From: Dioscorea cayenensis subsp. rotundata
Lineage: Eukaryota; Streptophyta; Magnoliopsida; Dioscoreales; Dioscoreaceae
Reading direction: 5' to 3'
DNA length: 64,000 nt
Assembly: GCF_009730915.1 (NCBI RefSeq)
Contig: NC_052481.1
Location: 20,496,461 to 20,560,460, forward strand
The notes under the pieces are model-generated. The model did no database searches and was not told the origin of the DNA. It was given only the letters and a program-made list of their open reading frames with translations. The position numbers and the translations under genes were made by a program. Of the stretch, positions 52,304-64,000 are shown piece by piece. Position 1 is the stretch's first letter. Each line of letters starts with the position of its first letter.

Positions 52304-54250
52304 TTGCCTTATATTTTTTCAGGTCAACCTATTTTATTTTTTAATTTGTGTTATTTGATTATTGAATTGATTAATAACTTCTTACAACCTAATCTGGTTT
52401 TAAGATGTAGACATGTGTCTATTGTAGAGCCTCATCGTGAAATCACAGGCCTTTTAAAAGATGGATTCTACCATACGGGTCAAATTCTTAATTTCGGAAT
52501 TGGTGCCACTCTTGTGAGTGCATTAGTGGAGAGATGGCGGACAGAAACACACACGTTCCACTTTACATGCGGTGAAACAATAATAACATTGGAAGATGTG
52601 GCGCTATCACTAGGCTTACCTATTAACGGCCACAAAGTTATTTGGTAGACTTTTGGTTTAGAAAGTGCTCGCTGTGCAGAGTTTCTCGGAGTGGTCCAAC
52701 CGGCAGAGCAAAGGAAAGGTTAGAGTATAACACTAGCGTGGCTTGAGGAAACATTTGGCATGTCTGTCATAAGATGCAGGTCAATGAGAGATAGAATATT
52801 ATATACATACATATATCTTAAGGCTTATCGATTACATCCTCATGTTGGATATGTCCCATAACAGGGTTCATCTGAAGTGGTTACCACTTTTGAGGGATTT
52901 TACAGAAGCCGGAAGATATAGTTGGGGTTTAGCATGTCTAGCAACTCTGTATAGGTCTTTATGCCGTGCATCCAACAAGGATATGAAGAATATCAGTGGA
53001 TCGATGATATTACTTCAATCATGGGCATGGTACAGGATTTCAAATATATCCTCTCAAACATGTTCTATCGTATCCTTTCCTTTTGCCCGTAGGTGAGAAC
53101 AAATTAAATTGATGCTTCATTTTACACTCAATTATAATAAATTAAATTGTAATTCATTCTCATTTTTTAGGTGGGCGCACATTGAAGTGGATGACAATAG
53201 TCGCAGCAACAAGTACAATATGAAGCTATACAAGCAATTACTAGATCGCTTAGAGATACAACAGATAATGTTGTTAAAAAGATTGTAATACATGCACATA
53301 TTTTCGGTATTAATAATCGTTGCTAATTTGGTAAACAATTTTTAATAGTTTATATAGCGGTCTTATGATGCGGACGAGATAATAGCACAAGTACCACTCG
53401 ACATTTTTGTGGACAGACCTTTGTAGATTGTATTTACATCATTGATTTGCTTTGAAGTTGTTGAGTGACACTAAACCAATCGGGTGATAAGACAATTTAG
53501 CTTCTCCCAAGGTGTTAAGCTTGCTCCAGTTTGCATTAGACTGACCCATGATCATGATCTTCATGGAAAAAGCGACACAGATTGGGTACTGATACACAGG
53601 AGATGGATTGGATATTAGAGAGATAGAGCATCACGTTGCCTCACTTTTCATGTTCTCACCGGAAATAACGCAATGTTGGCGGAGTATTATGAATGGTATA
53701 CCACTAGCACCATACTATTTTTATCAACAGATCAAAACCTATTGGATCCTCGTACGAGAGGGAACACTTTTCCAGCGCCACTCATAGCGTTTCCTATAGC
53801 CGATGTAGATGTGCTACCATCGAGTCCTCCTATACGAAGATGTTGTAGGTGTAATTCTCAGGCCGAACATGACGAGACACATATTCCTCGTCAACCACAT
53901 CATGAGGGGTACCAATCATGTCACTCATCTGATGATATCAATGTTACTCAAGCATCTCATCTCCATCGATTTCCTCCATTTGAGCCCAATAGATACTCGG
54001 TTGATTTCGGGATGGACTTCGTGCGGAATTTATTTGAGTATCAACCTCATCCGCCTATAGAATGCGGACAATCTAGTCGTTCAACTCCATTTCGGTAACA
54101 AGACTGGGAATTATTGTCAAACCCTTCGTACTTTGTTGCAAACCTGAACATGCTAGCTTCAGCGATGCACAATTTGAATGAATCATCTGATGACGATCCA
54201 TCAGCCGAGCAAGCACGAAGACCTAGGCCGGGGGACTGCGTGATATAGAT
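52304..54250 (+). pseudogene. Plant mobile domain (PMD, MAIN-like) gene remnant
   Basis: The open segment at 52304-52648 encodes the clearest PMD part: HREITGLLKDGFYHTGQ, then LVSALVERWRTETHTFHF, then GETIITLEDVALSLGLPING. After a stop, further PMD-like segments continue in other frames: GLACLATLYRSLCRAS (about 52930), a WAHIEVDDN stretch (about 53170), a SDTDWVLIHRRWI stretch (about 53570) and AEYYEWYTTSTILFLS (about 53680). Stops and frame shifts show it is dead. PMD proteins occur as transposon passengers and as host MAIN/MAIL genes in meristem and silencing roles. Here the neighbouring transposase points to the transposon form. Confidence 0.8.
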
Positions 54251-54559
54251 ATCCATCCACCTCAATGTTTTACTGAGAGATAACAACGTAAATGGTAGAC
54301 TAGTTGTTGTATTAGATGTTGTTTTTCTTTATTATATGTGCAGAATGTTGTCTACTATTTTTTGGTTGGTGTTCTATGTTGTGCATTTTTTTATTATTTT
54401 TTTCATTTATTTTTTCTTCATAGGCTTAAACAAAGTTTTTAATGATAAGTCATTGTATGTTATAAATATATGGAAAGCTTACATCATAAAACATTACAAC
54501 AAAGAAGACATCTTCGAGGATTATGTCCTTCATTGCAATATAAAACCATAATGTTGTGG

Positions 54560-57135
54560 CTGCACACCTTCCCTAATATCCAACTCGTTGTGAATCCTTG
54601 TAGATTTTGGTTATCTTTTCGTCGGTCTTCTCATCTAACATCAAGCATAGATGTGGACCATTATAAGGGTTCCAATATCCCTCATTTGAAACTGGCTCGA
54701 ACTCTTTATAATATACATTAAATATTGTCTAAAGCTTATATACGTTGTTAACATATTCCTCCCAATGTAGACGAATATGCGAGCATGCTGTAAGGACATG
54801 GCGATATGGAAAATGTAGCTTCTGAAAAACATTTCAGTCACACCAATGCACTCTTAGATTGATGCGATAACTCCCAGCTATACCCCCACATTACGGGGGT
54901 GACATCTCATCCACTATGAAAGACTTCTCTTCATGGTCGAACTGGCGAACGTAAATACTAGATACTGCTTGTTGATAATCTTGGATTGCCTTCATCAGTG
55001 ATTTTGAAAAGATAAGGCTTGATGCAATCTGAGCTTGCGCCTGCACACCTTTCCTCACAAACAACTCAACAAGTCAAAAGTACATTGACTTAACCATAAC
55101 TGTTATGGGAAGGTTTTTTGTTCCCTTAAGCACGGAATTAACACATTTTGCGAGGTTGGTTGTCATGTGACCATACCTTACACTTCTTTATCGAAGGCTT
55201 GAGCCCACTTCTCCTACGGTATGTTATCCAGCCATCTCGTCACCTCTGCATCGTTGTCCTATGATAACATGCACCAGTAGTTAAAATCTTGAATGGTTTT
55301 TGAATAACCTACAACAATCAACCTATAAAGTTAAGATAATCTCAACAATTAACAATAATGTAAGACTTGGATTAAAAATTATTTGTAACTTGATAATATT
55401 AACAACTATCCGTTGCATTTTTTTGTTTCTGAAACAGTGTACAGTAAATATGGTACACACACGTAGTACTCATCTGACGCCTAAGCAATCTAAATGCTGA
55501 TTTGATAGATTCATGACGATCGAATATGAAGCATATTCCTTCTTGTAGTATTACACTAGAACGTAAGTTACGCAAGAAGAAAGTTCATGCAGCCAGCCTC
55601 TCTCTTTCCACGATAGTAAAGGCAATTGGCAAGATATTTTTATTACCGTCTTGTGTGATCATTATCAGTAAAGTACTTTTTGTATTTTTCATAAATTTGT
55701 GTGCCATCTTTCTGGACAACTGGTTTGCAATATTTGAAAACCTCCACACTTACGGGGAAGCACCTAGAAAACTCTGTGAAAGATGCGAGTATCACGTAAC
55801 AGATAAGGTCACAAGATCAACTATTATCCCCGGAAAAAACTATTGTAATGATGATAGCCATCTTGGTAATTTGTTGTAGGTCTCCTCCCAATTGTTGAAT
55901 GCTGCTTCAATCGCTTTTTGCTTAGTTGTCCATACTTTGCTATATATCAATGTGTATCCATATCGATTCCTGATCTCCGCTATCAAGACTGATACATTAA
56001 TGCTTAGCTGTTGTTGGACTAGTGCTTGTATTTTTTGACAAATCATGTTTAAATCTAGCTTTGAATGATCATGGGAGATCATTGCTGATGCGCACGTGTG
56101 AGGCCCAGTGTACTTTGTAATTTCCCAAACTTGTCTTTGCTTGTTGTAGAATGTGTGAACCCTCCAATTGCATCCATCACCATATGACTTGCATTTACCT
56201 GAGTATCGAGTCAGATCGGACTCGATGACTTTTTATTCTACTGAATTCAGTAGGCAGTAATGGTTAATTGCGATCACAACATCATTTTTGCTTTAAAATT
56301 GCATACATACCTGCAGATCTCCATTTATCATTACTCTGCTTAATGTATCAGCATACAATAAAGGGTATTCTAGGAATTCTTATGTGAACATTGCTTCCAA
56401 ATCAGGGGTCCGCATATGTGCTAGAGGCTCCATTGGCGCTATTGTGATATTATGGCTTGCCATAGGGACATCTTCGAAATTGCAGGTTTTTAAGTGAATG
56501 TCATCAACACTTACTTCATTGTCCTCCCCAAAGCTGTCACCATTGTCATCATCATCGTCTATACTAGATCGTCATACCCACCGAATTCGGTTTCATGAGT
56601 ATTATGAGAAGAACACATTCCGCCTTCTGGATGTTGTGAATTAGTGAAATCAATATTGGGGGTGGATCATCTTGTGCCCTCCACTCTGTAGAGAGTCTTT
56701 CAGGTTCATTAACTTGGTATGGTGATGAAGTTTTCACTCGTCCCATGTTGCATTAAACTGGTCATTTGTGGCGATTTGTTGTCAGGAAAAAGCACCCTCA
56801 GAAGTTGTAATGTTAAACTCCATGTACAATTATATAATGCCAATATCGGGATTTTTTTTTTGTGGTAGTTGAACATCTCGATCACTATGCAATTTGAATG
56901 ATCGATAGCAAATATTGCTGGATCCTGAAGAAATTGGGAGCAGGTATTTGATATGTGAAACTTTTTGGTTGTCCGGCATCTTAATGCTTTCATCAATAGA
57001 TCACTTTAAGTTTTCATAAGAGATGTCGTCTTTGACATAAAAATATGATTGATCCTCTGACGAAAATATAATTGTGTCTTCACTTGCAATGATGAAACCA
57101 TTGTAGTAAACCAAAACAAGTGAGGTCTCTACCAT
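54560..57135 (-). pseudogene. MULE (mudrA-type) transposase remnant
   Basis: Read on the minus strand from MVETSLVLVYYNGF (57135). The N-terminal MuDR DNA-binding region includes ESDLTRYSGKCKSYGDGCNW and QVWEITKYTGPHTC (about 56230-56090). Next comes an open segment with LIAEIRNRYGYTLIYSKVW and NNWEETYNKLPRWLSSLQ (56082-55840), very typical of MULE transposases. The DDE core follows, with CKPVVQKDGTQIYEKYKK (about 55740-55680) and a shifted segment resembling the NIFPIAFAIVE core. A SWIM-like finger remnant (FPYRHVLTACSH, about 54810) and EYVNNVYKL end it. Several stops, frame changes and at least one deletion make it inactive. Confidence 0.82.
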
Positions 57136-57263
57136 TGTTGAAGCCAAGAAGAAGTAAGGGTGAGTGAGTTTAATGAGAGTAAATAGTGTGCAAGAGTGAA
57201 AATGGGCTACTTAGGTTGGTTTATATAAGAAGTTCGAATTTTGACTATTTTCATTTATGATAA

Positions 57264-57470
57264 TTGTAGGCTTGACCATCCTAATTACTGACTGATGTAG
57301 GTTTGACTGTCCTACTTTGTAATAAGTTTTGACTGGTGCAAGTTTGAGCATCCTAATTTGTACTAATTATTGACCGGTGCAAGTTTGACCATCCGACCGA
57401 TGTAGGTTTGATCGCCCTACTTCATAATAATTACTAACTGGTGCAGGTTTGACCGCCCTATTTACTAATA
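57264..57470 (+). repeat. Short tandem repeat with GGTTTGACC units
   Basis: Four to five degenerate copies of a 40-60 bp unit: (C/G)TG(C/A)AGGTTTGACC(A/G)(T/C)CC followed by TAATTACT-like spacers. Separate instances begin near 57267, 57295, 57339, 57378, 57401 and 57442. It lies just upstream of the transposase remnant. Confidence 0.75.
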
Positions 57471-57560
57471 TTTTTGGGATTTGTATTTTTTTAAAAATAA
57501 AACATAAAAAAAATATAAATAAATTTTTATTTTCTAATATAACTTTTTAAAAAAATTAAA

Positions 57561-57602
57561 AAATTCTTAGCGGCAACTCCCCTGAGTTGTCGTTAAGAAT
57601 TT
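57561..57602. repeat. 19-bp hairpin (AAATTCTTAGCGGCAACTC arm)
   Basis: The arm at 57561-57579 pairs with 57584-57602 with two mismatches, around the loop CCCT. It is GC-richer than its surroundings and may mark the right end region of the MULE. Confidence 0.8.
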
Positions 57603-57801
57603 TATTTTATTTTTTTAAAGATTAAGCATGTATACTTAAGGGCATCTCCCACTCTCACGTTTTCAATTTTAAAAAAAAAATGAAAAATAGGAGAAGCTCT
57701 CCCTCCCTTTTTAAGGATTGAAAAGCGGAGAAATTTTCACCATGTTTACCTAACTTGCGCATTCTAATAAATAATCTAGAACATGCGTAATTTCGTAAAT
57801 A

Positions 57802-58188
57802 TTTTTTTTTTACAATAATAAAAACAAGCCTCAAAATTACCCCCATTTTCACCACCGCCATTTCCCATTTTTTTTTTACAATATTAAAAACAAGCCTCAA
57901 AATTACCCCCATTTTCACCACCGCCATTTCCCATTTTATTTTTAATTCAAACAAATATAAATCCACAGTTGTGACTTATGATTTATTAAATCTTTATAAT
58001 GATAATAATAATAATTAATAATTAAAAAAAAATTGAAATTTAAAATATTATAATAATTCCATAAAACTCAAATATATAAAGTAGTGTCATTTCTCTCCAA
58101 AGGAAAGAATTTTTCTTTTTAATTCAAATAAATATAAATCCACCCGTCGAGACTTGTGATTTATTAAATCTTTTATAATGATGTGGGG
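57802..58188 (+). repeat. Two local duplications
   Basis: A block of about 67 bp containing ACAAGCCTCAAAATTACCCC and CACCACCGCCATTTCCCAT is present twice in tandem (57802-57867, 57868-57934). Another block starting TTTTTAATTCAAA and containing AATATAAATCCACC and GTGATTTATTAAATCTTT occurs at about 57940-58000 and again at 58118-58185. The open frame at 57655-57966 on the minus strand simply reads the first duplication. Confidence 0.85.
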
Positions 58189-58189
58189 C

Positions 58190-59259
58190 CCTTTTATTCT
58201 TACCTGGCCTTTAATTAGGATCGACCGATTAAAAAAATTATTGATCACAAATCAATTTTAATTTTTTTGACTTCAAGAGATTGTGAGTTCATGATTTCCA
58301 TTAGGAGCAAGCCCCTAACGTTAATTACCCCAGACTAATGCATGGTAACCTCCTATTAAGAGCAAGTGTGGATGAGACACAACAAATATGAGATAAATTA
58401 ATTTGATCAATTACATAAATTTTATCGAGAAAAAAATGATTAGAAAACTCTATCTCTCATAATTTTACTATCCTAATCTTCCTCTAGCTTTACATAATTT
58501 GAGTCTATTTTCGACTTTGTCTTATCCTAACTTTTCACCGAAGATTGCGTTGAGGATGTCTCCTTTGATTTTGTTGCCTTTAGTCTTATTTTTCTTGCTT
58601 ATATCTTGAATATCAACTGGATTTCAAGTTGTGACTTCTCTATGTTTTTGAATCACAAGCTCGATTCCATTTGGTTTAGATTTTTGGGAGCTCTGGCATT
58701 TTACGTTTGTGAAGCTTTCAGTCTTGGACCTATGAAGCTCTTTGACTCTTTGACTTTTGATGTCTCGAGATTCCTGAACTCATTTGTTTGTCCCATCATT
58801 TGAACTTTTCAAGCCTCGACTCTCCTATACTTTTGAGTATTAGCTTGTGTATCTCTAAGCATGACTATTCATATGATTAGGTCACTAACTTGATTGCTTT
58901 AACTTGTTTGTTTTTTAAGAATATTTTGTGGATTTTGGGTGGTGATCCTCATTTGTTTGCGAATCATAAACTTGAGATCTTTTGGTTTTGGAATTTGAAG
59001 GCTTCAGTGTCCCACACTTGTGAAGTCTTTATCTTCATCATTATCAAGGAAATATATATATATATATATGTATATATATTTTAATTCACTTGAAACATAT
59101 TTCTTTTGCTCAAAGCTTTTTTTTTTACTCCAAGAACTTTTTTTTAGTCATCACTTAGAGAACTTTCTTTCTTTTTACTAGTTGAGCTTTTTATAGTAGA
59201 TTTGAGAGAGTTATTTTCTTTTCCTTTCCTTTTATTTTATTTTATTTTATTTTATTTTG
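58190..59259. other. Intergenic DNA, no recognisable gene
   Basis: Short open frames (58606-58803, 58890-59084) show no known domain. A repeated phrase (TTTGTGAAGC/TTGTGAAGTC with a nearby AATCA(C/T)(A/A)A) suggests an old local duplication. A (TA)n run lies at 59050-59080 and TTTTA repeats at about 59230-59258. Confidence 0.45.
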
Positions 59260-59439
59260 ACATGTGAGATGTGAGCATCATTCAATAGTGGGGAAAGACC
59301 TCTACTGACCATGTAGATCTCAAGAGGGGAGTTTTTCACCATTGCTTTAAACTCCACAAGGGTCACCGGCCTTCAAGAGATTTTTTTTACTTAAGAGAAA
59401 CTGTTACAATGAGGGTTCTTTAATATATTGTTTTGAACT

Positions 59440-59934
59440 CCACTCACTCAATATATTTTTCACTTCATCAAGAGGGTCTAAAGAGGTAATGGAGAAACTC
59501 TCACAATGAGGGTTCTCTACCACTACATTGGACCTCAACATGAGTTGATAATCTTCAACATATTTTCCACTTAACTCAAGAGAGTCTAAAGAAGTAATAG
59601 AGAAACTCTCACAATGAGGGTTATCTAACACTATATTGGACCTTAACATGAGTGAGTGGTCTTCAAGAGACTTTCCACTCAACAAGAGTGAGTGGTCTTC
59701 AAAAGAAATTCCACTCAACTCAAGAGAGCCTAAAGAAGTAATGAGAAAACTCTCATAAAGAGAGCTCTCTACCACTACATTGGACTTAACAAGAGTGGGT
59801 GGTCTTCAAGAGACTTTCTAGTCAACTCAAGAGAGTCTCAAGAGGTAATGAAAAAACTCTCACAAGGAGAGCTCTCTACCACTACATTGGACCTCAACAT
59901 GAGTGGGTGGTCTTCAAAAGACTTTCCACTCAAC
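59440..59934 (-). repeat. Minisatellite of about 130-bp units with an open frame on the minus strand
   Basis: Four to five degenerate copies contain, on the + strand, AACTCTCACAATGAGGGTT, CACTACATTGGACCTCAACA, GGTCTTCAAGAGACTTTCC and ACTCAACTCAAGAGAGTCTA. On the minus strand, 59775-59404 stays open for 123 residues and reads as a repeated peptide (NPHCESFSITSLDSLELSGK, then EDHSLMLRSN). One unit has lost a base near 59785, which shifts the frame. I do not recognise the peptide. The hAT element has been inserted at its right edge. Confidence 0.8.
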
Positions 59935-62900
59935 TAGGGATGACAAAAACCAAACCGACCCGTGGTTTCTGACCGGATCTACCACGAACAAGCGATTTTT
60001 TTTTTGTTGAAAATCGAGGGACGGGGCGGGGCGAGTCTAGTTTTACTTTCGCCCGCCCGCCCACTCGCTAAAAAATTTGGATATATACTCATATATATAT
60101 ATATATAATTTTTAAAATTTCTCACTTCATAAATCAAAGTAAATAAGATTACATTCACTTAGTTATGATAGTTATGTATTTTAATTAAACTTATGTATTA
60201 ATGGTTTAATTACAAAAATACAATACTTCAAAAATATAATTTGCTAATATTGCTATAACTTGGACTTATTAATAAATAATGTATATTACAAGGGTTTTAT
60301 AAAAACATTTCCTTAATTTCTATTTTCTAATCTCATTCTTCTAACTTTCTAATCTTCTCCCATAGAGTCACGGACCCAACCCTAATGGCTGAGCTGAGAG
60401 CCTGAGATCCATCATCCATTCACTTCGTCATCTCCACCACCTCATCGCCAGAAGGCCCGGAACCCATCAACTTCTTTACCGCTATCGCCGGAAATACCAC
60501 CTCCTCCTCATTCTTGACCATCGCCCGTTCAAATCAGTGAGTTTTTCATTCAATGGATCCTCTCTTACTTTTATTTTTAATGGTGTAGCTAGTGCAGAGG
60601 TTGCATGGATTGTGTTCATTGTTCCTATTTGATTCCATGATCTGGTCTTTGTTGGTGATTATTGCAGCATGATCAAAGAACCTGTTTATTCATAAAAATG
60701 CACATGATGTATGAAATTGACATGCATGTACTGTTATAAGAGTTTTATCCCATACTAAATATTTATAACTTAAGGTAATTGAACTCAAAGGGAAAAAAGA
60801 CATTTATTTAGTTAGCAAGTCATGCAACACATTTTGCTTCAATGTAGTATGACTTTTAATTCAAAAACGTGCACCACATTTGTCATGATGAGTCATGGAT
60901 AACTAGACCTTCCAATGAAAAAATTCCTTCTGTTTAAAATAAGAATAAGCTAATATTTAATTGAGCGTTTTCAAGACATACATTTACATAAGTAAGAAGA
61001 AGATTTTGAATGGTTTGAAGTGGACACCGGAAATTAATGAAGGTCTGAGCATTATTATTGATGAAAATTATGGTGGTGGATGCATTTACAAGTCATGTCT
61101 CATGATGCTTTAATTTGATGTCTATTACATTCAATAAACAATTATAAGTTAATTCTTTAAAGTCAAACATGAGTTTTGTTGTAGTGTTTAAGCTATGATA
61201 TTTTTTTGTTCTAGTTTGAATTATAGTTTGATTGGTTTTCAATTATTTTAAAGATTTAATATAATTTGCCACATTAATTTGTTTTTGTTCAGTTTTTTAA
61301 ATCAAATTTATTATGGATAGCCAACATGTGGCCAATCCCGTGGAAAATGAACATTAATAATCACCACCTATATTTCAAGATGAGGATGTAAGATTAACTT
61401 CTACTCCATCATTGGTGGATGGAAATTATGGGTTTTCTACCTCAATTCCAATTTCAAATGCTACTCCAATTTGTCCAACATCTTCAATGAATTGTGATGA
61501 TGATACCACTTACAATCCAAAAAGATTAAAATCACCGGTGTAGGAACTTCACAAAACAAGAAATTCATGGAGAGTGGAAAGCAATATGTAATTATTGCAA
61601 AAGAGAATTGGTGGGAAGTCTAAAAATGAAACCACTCATTTGCATGATCACCTTAGAAGATGTCCAAAATGAACACACAAAGACCTTAAACAACAACTTC
61701 TATTATCAAAGCAAAACAAGGTGGATGGAATGACAACACTTAGCAATTATGCCTTTAACCAAGCTTTGGCAAGAAATGACCTTCCTTGAATGATAATCGT
61801 GCATGAATACCCTTTATCAATGGTTGATCATAATGGCTTTAGTAGATCTTCCTTTCTTCTCCAACCATTGTTTAATATTCCTTGTCGTAACACAATAAGG
61901 AATGATATCCTTAAAATGTACAAAGAAGAGAAGTTGAAAACAATGAGAATGATTGAAATGAATGATAGTAGAGTTGTAATTACAAGTGATATGTGGACAA
62001 CTAATCACCAAAAGAAATGATATATGGCACTTACCGCTCACTTCATTGATGATTCTTGGGCTTTACAAAAACGGATCCTAAGATATGATTTTATTTATAA
62101 TTTATTGATAATTTTTATGTTATAGTTTGGAATTTTATTTTTTATTTCTTTCATGCCTTTAATTATTTTAAGTTATTTTATATGAATATTGGCTTAATAT
62201 ATGTTTGTGTTTTGTTATGTCCCTACCCCACACACAAAAGAAATAATTACCAAGGAGTTAATAAAAACACTATTAGATTGGGGAATGTATGGAAAATTAT
62301 CTATAAACACTTTAGATAATTGTTTTGTCAATGATAGTGTTGTCAATCTATTACTTGATCGGCTTCAACCAAGATCACTTTTACTTTGTGGTAAATTTTT
62401 CCATATCCGTTGTTGTGCACATATTTTGAACTTGATTGTCAAGGATGGGTTGGATGTGATTGGCGATGGTGTTGATAAAATTAGTGAAAGTGTTCTTTTT
62501 TGGACAGCTACTCCAAAACGAATAGAGAAGTTTGAAGAGTGTGCTCAACAATTACATGTCCCAACTTCAAAAAAATTGTGCCTAAATTGCAAAAGAAGAT
62601 GGAATTCAACATATTTAATGATTGATATACATCCCTCGCCTATAAAGATGTGTTTAGCCGTGCAAGATAAAGAGAGTTAATATACAAGATTTCATCAACA
62701 GAGGCAAATTGGGATATGGCAAGGATAATTGCTGAAAAATTGCAACTCTTTTATGAAGTAACTGAAATGTTTTCAGGCACAAAGTATCCAACGACAAACA
62801 TTTATTTTTCAAAGATTTGTGAGATCAAATTTGCGTTAACTGAATGGCTTTATAATTTTAATGTGGTTGTTGCATTGATGGCTACAAGGATGTTAGAAAA

Positions 62901-64000
62901 TTTTGATAAATATTGGAGTGCATGTCATGGCTTCATGGGGATAGCTACCGTGTTTGATCCAAGTTACAAGAAATGCATGTTGGAATATCACTTTTCTAAA
63001 ATATATGGAGATGTTTGTGATGTTGAAATTGATAGAATTGATTCTATTTGTCATAATTTGTTTTCTGAATATCAAACAAAATATTTAGAATTCGGAGTTG
63101 GAAAAAACAATCTGTCATTGTCTACATTGGCTCAGAAAAAAATTGTTACAAATTGATATGATAAATTTCTTAGTAGGAGAAAAAGTAGAAGTATTCAAAA
63201 GAAGTCAGAATTTGATTTTAATTTGGAAGAAGATGTTGACCGAGATCTAATAATTTTGATTTATAGCAATGGTGGAAGACTGCCGACGTCAAGTATCCGA
63301 TTATGCAAATGATTGCTAAAGATTTATATGGTATCCTTGTCTCAGCAGTGGCTTCGGAATCTACATTTAGTACGGGCGGTAGATTGTTGAGTGCATCTCG
63401 TAGTACACTTCATTCAACTATGGTAGAAGCTTTAACTCGTGCCAAAAATTAGTTGGTGAATCAATTAAAAGGTAACTTAATAATTTTTTTTTATCTCACC
63501 TTTTATTACAAATTTGATTTGTATCTTATTTTGTTTTTTACTAGATCCAAATACAAATTTATTGGAAACTACTTTAACTTGTATGGAGGAAGATGATATC
63601 AATTTCATGGCTTTTGACTTGGTAAATTATATTGTACCTAAGTATATTATTTCTTCCATATTTATATATCTTTGTAGAATTCTTATTAAGATATTTTCTC
63701 TTTTTTGTTTACTTTTTTTTATAGGATTGGTAAAGGGAGACAAACTCAAGATGTTTCTTATTTAATGTTATTTCATAAGTAATGGAAGTTGGACTATGTT
63801 TTCATTTAACTTAATTACTCTAGAAAGTTGATATGTGTGAACTTAAAAACAAGTTGCTTACTTGCTTTGTATGGTTATGTTCTTCATGTTTTGATTAGTA
63901 ATGTTATGTTTTTATTCGACTTAATTGCTTTTATTAGCATGTAATGTAATGTTGGACTATGTAATATTATTTTATAATAAGCATCTTTGAACTTTGAACA
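59935..64000 (+). mobile_element. hAT transposon, 5' part, continuing beyond the window
   Basis: The left tip TAGGGATGACAAAAACCAAA is typical of plant hAT elements and abuts the minisatellite. The subterminal region has a GC-rich block (GGGACGGGGCGGGGCG, CGCCCGCCCGCCCACTCGC) near 60020-60070. A leader with a likely intron (donor about 60538, acceptor about 61292) precedes the coding region. The right end is not in the window, so the 8-bp duplication (expected CACTCAAC) cannot be checked. Confidence 0.72.
61313..63455 (+). pseudogene. BED-finger hAT transposase remnant (RICESLEEPER/DAYSLEEPER-like)
   Basis: The ATG at 61313 (MDSQHVANPVENEH) meets a stop after 14 codons. Beyond it the hAT protein can be followed across frames. 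A BED-like finger (CNYCKREL, then HLHDHLRRC) lies at about 61590-61675. LSMVDHNGFSR, VVITSDMWTTN and MALTAHFIDDSWAL follow at 61815-62065. CCAHILNLIVKDGLDVI and ATPKRIEKFEE lie at 62412-62540. MFSGTKYPTTNIYFSKICEI follows at 62770-62830. The C-terminal dimerisation domain is at about 63270-63450 (KYPIMQMIAKDLYGI, VASESTFSTGGRLLSASRS). Stops and frame changes are frequent. Host-domesticated sleeper genes are related, but this copy is broken. Confidence 0.85.

Larger units (their letters stand above)
51587..57602. mobile_element. Decayed MULE carrying a plant mobile domain gene (approximate limits)
   Basis: A + strand PMD gene remnant (52304-54250) and a minus-strand mudrA-type transposase remnant (57135-54560) face each other tail to tail. 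Tandem repeats lie outside both (51587-52052 and 57264-57470). This arrangement is known for MULEs with an accessory MAIN-like gene. No terminal inverted repeat or target duplication could be fixed, so the limits are guesses. Confidence 0.6.

Noticed and set aside
57655-57966. Minus-strand frame with an internal repeat (VVKMGVILRLVF)
   Set aside because: The repeat comes from a DNA tandem duplication, there is no domain, and the sequence is AT-rich low complexity.

Overview
This is nuclear DNA of a flowering plant. It has AT-rich intergenic sequence, multi-exon genes with GT-AG introns, and plant-specific genes: a chloroplast GAPDH B subunit with its regulatory tail, a GLR3-type glutamate receptor-like channel, an intronless plastid-type homoserine kinase, and an At5g42350-type F-box/kelch protein. 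Several first exons are GC-rich while introns and 3' exons are AT-rich, which fits a non-grass monocot. The species cannot be fixed from the sequence.

Layout. 1-13 kb is transposon territory: a decayed L1-type LINE (about 0.9-7.6 kb), two solo LTRs each with a perfect 5-bp target duplication (7.6-8.2 and 11.3-12.7 kb), a tRNA-derived SINE (8.4 kb) and a non-autonomous hAT element with an 8-bp duplication (8.8-9.7 kb). 13-23 kb holds a tandem array of three two-exon glycosyltransferase-like genes (PF03407 type). The middle copy has a frameshift and a MITE in its promoter. The first copy is a mosaic of the other two. 23-50 kb is the gene-rich core: F-box/kelch (-), a canopy/saposin-like ER protein (+, 9 exons), a PP2C phosphatase (-, 4 exons), a GLR3 channel (+, 6 exons), homoserine kinase (+, one exon with four frame changes) and GAPB (-, 9 exons). 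Between them sit a second SINE, a three-copy PIF/Harbinger-like MITE family (one copy in a canopy intron), and a foldback MITE with a Stowaway-like element nested in it. 50-64 kb is transposon-rich again: a decayed MULE with a plant-mobile-domain gene facing a mudrA-type transposase, several tandem repeats, a roughly 130-bp minisatellite that keeps an open frame, and the 5' part of a decayed BED/hAT transposon running to the window end.

The genes do not form a pathway. GAPB (Calvin cycle) and homoserine kinase (threonine synthesis) are both plastid enzymes and are convergent neighbours. The points most worth following up are the mosaic glycosyltransferase array with its altered NGGF motif, the cluster of single-base insertions in homoserine kinase (assembly error or young pseudogene), an in-frame retainable intron in the GLR gene, and the altered regulatory tail of GAPB. 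I found no clear evidence of a wholly new biological system. No tRNA, rRNA or CRISPR array was recognised.
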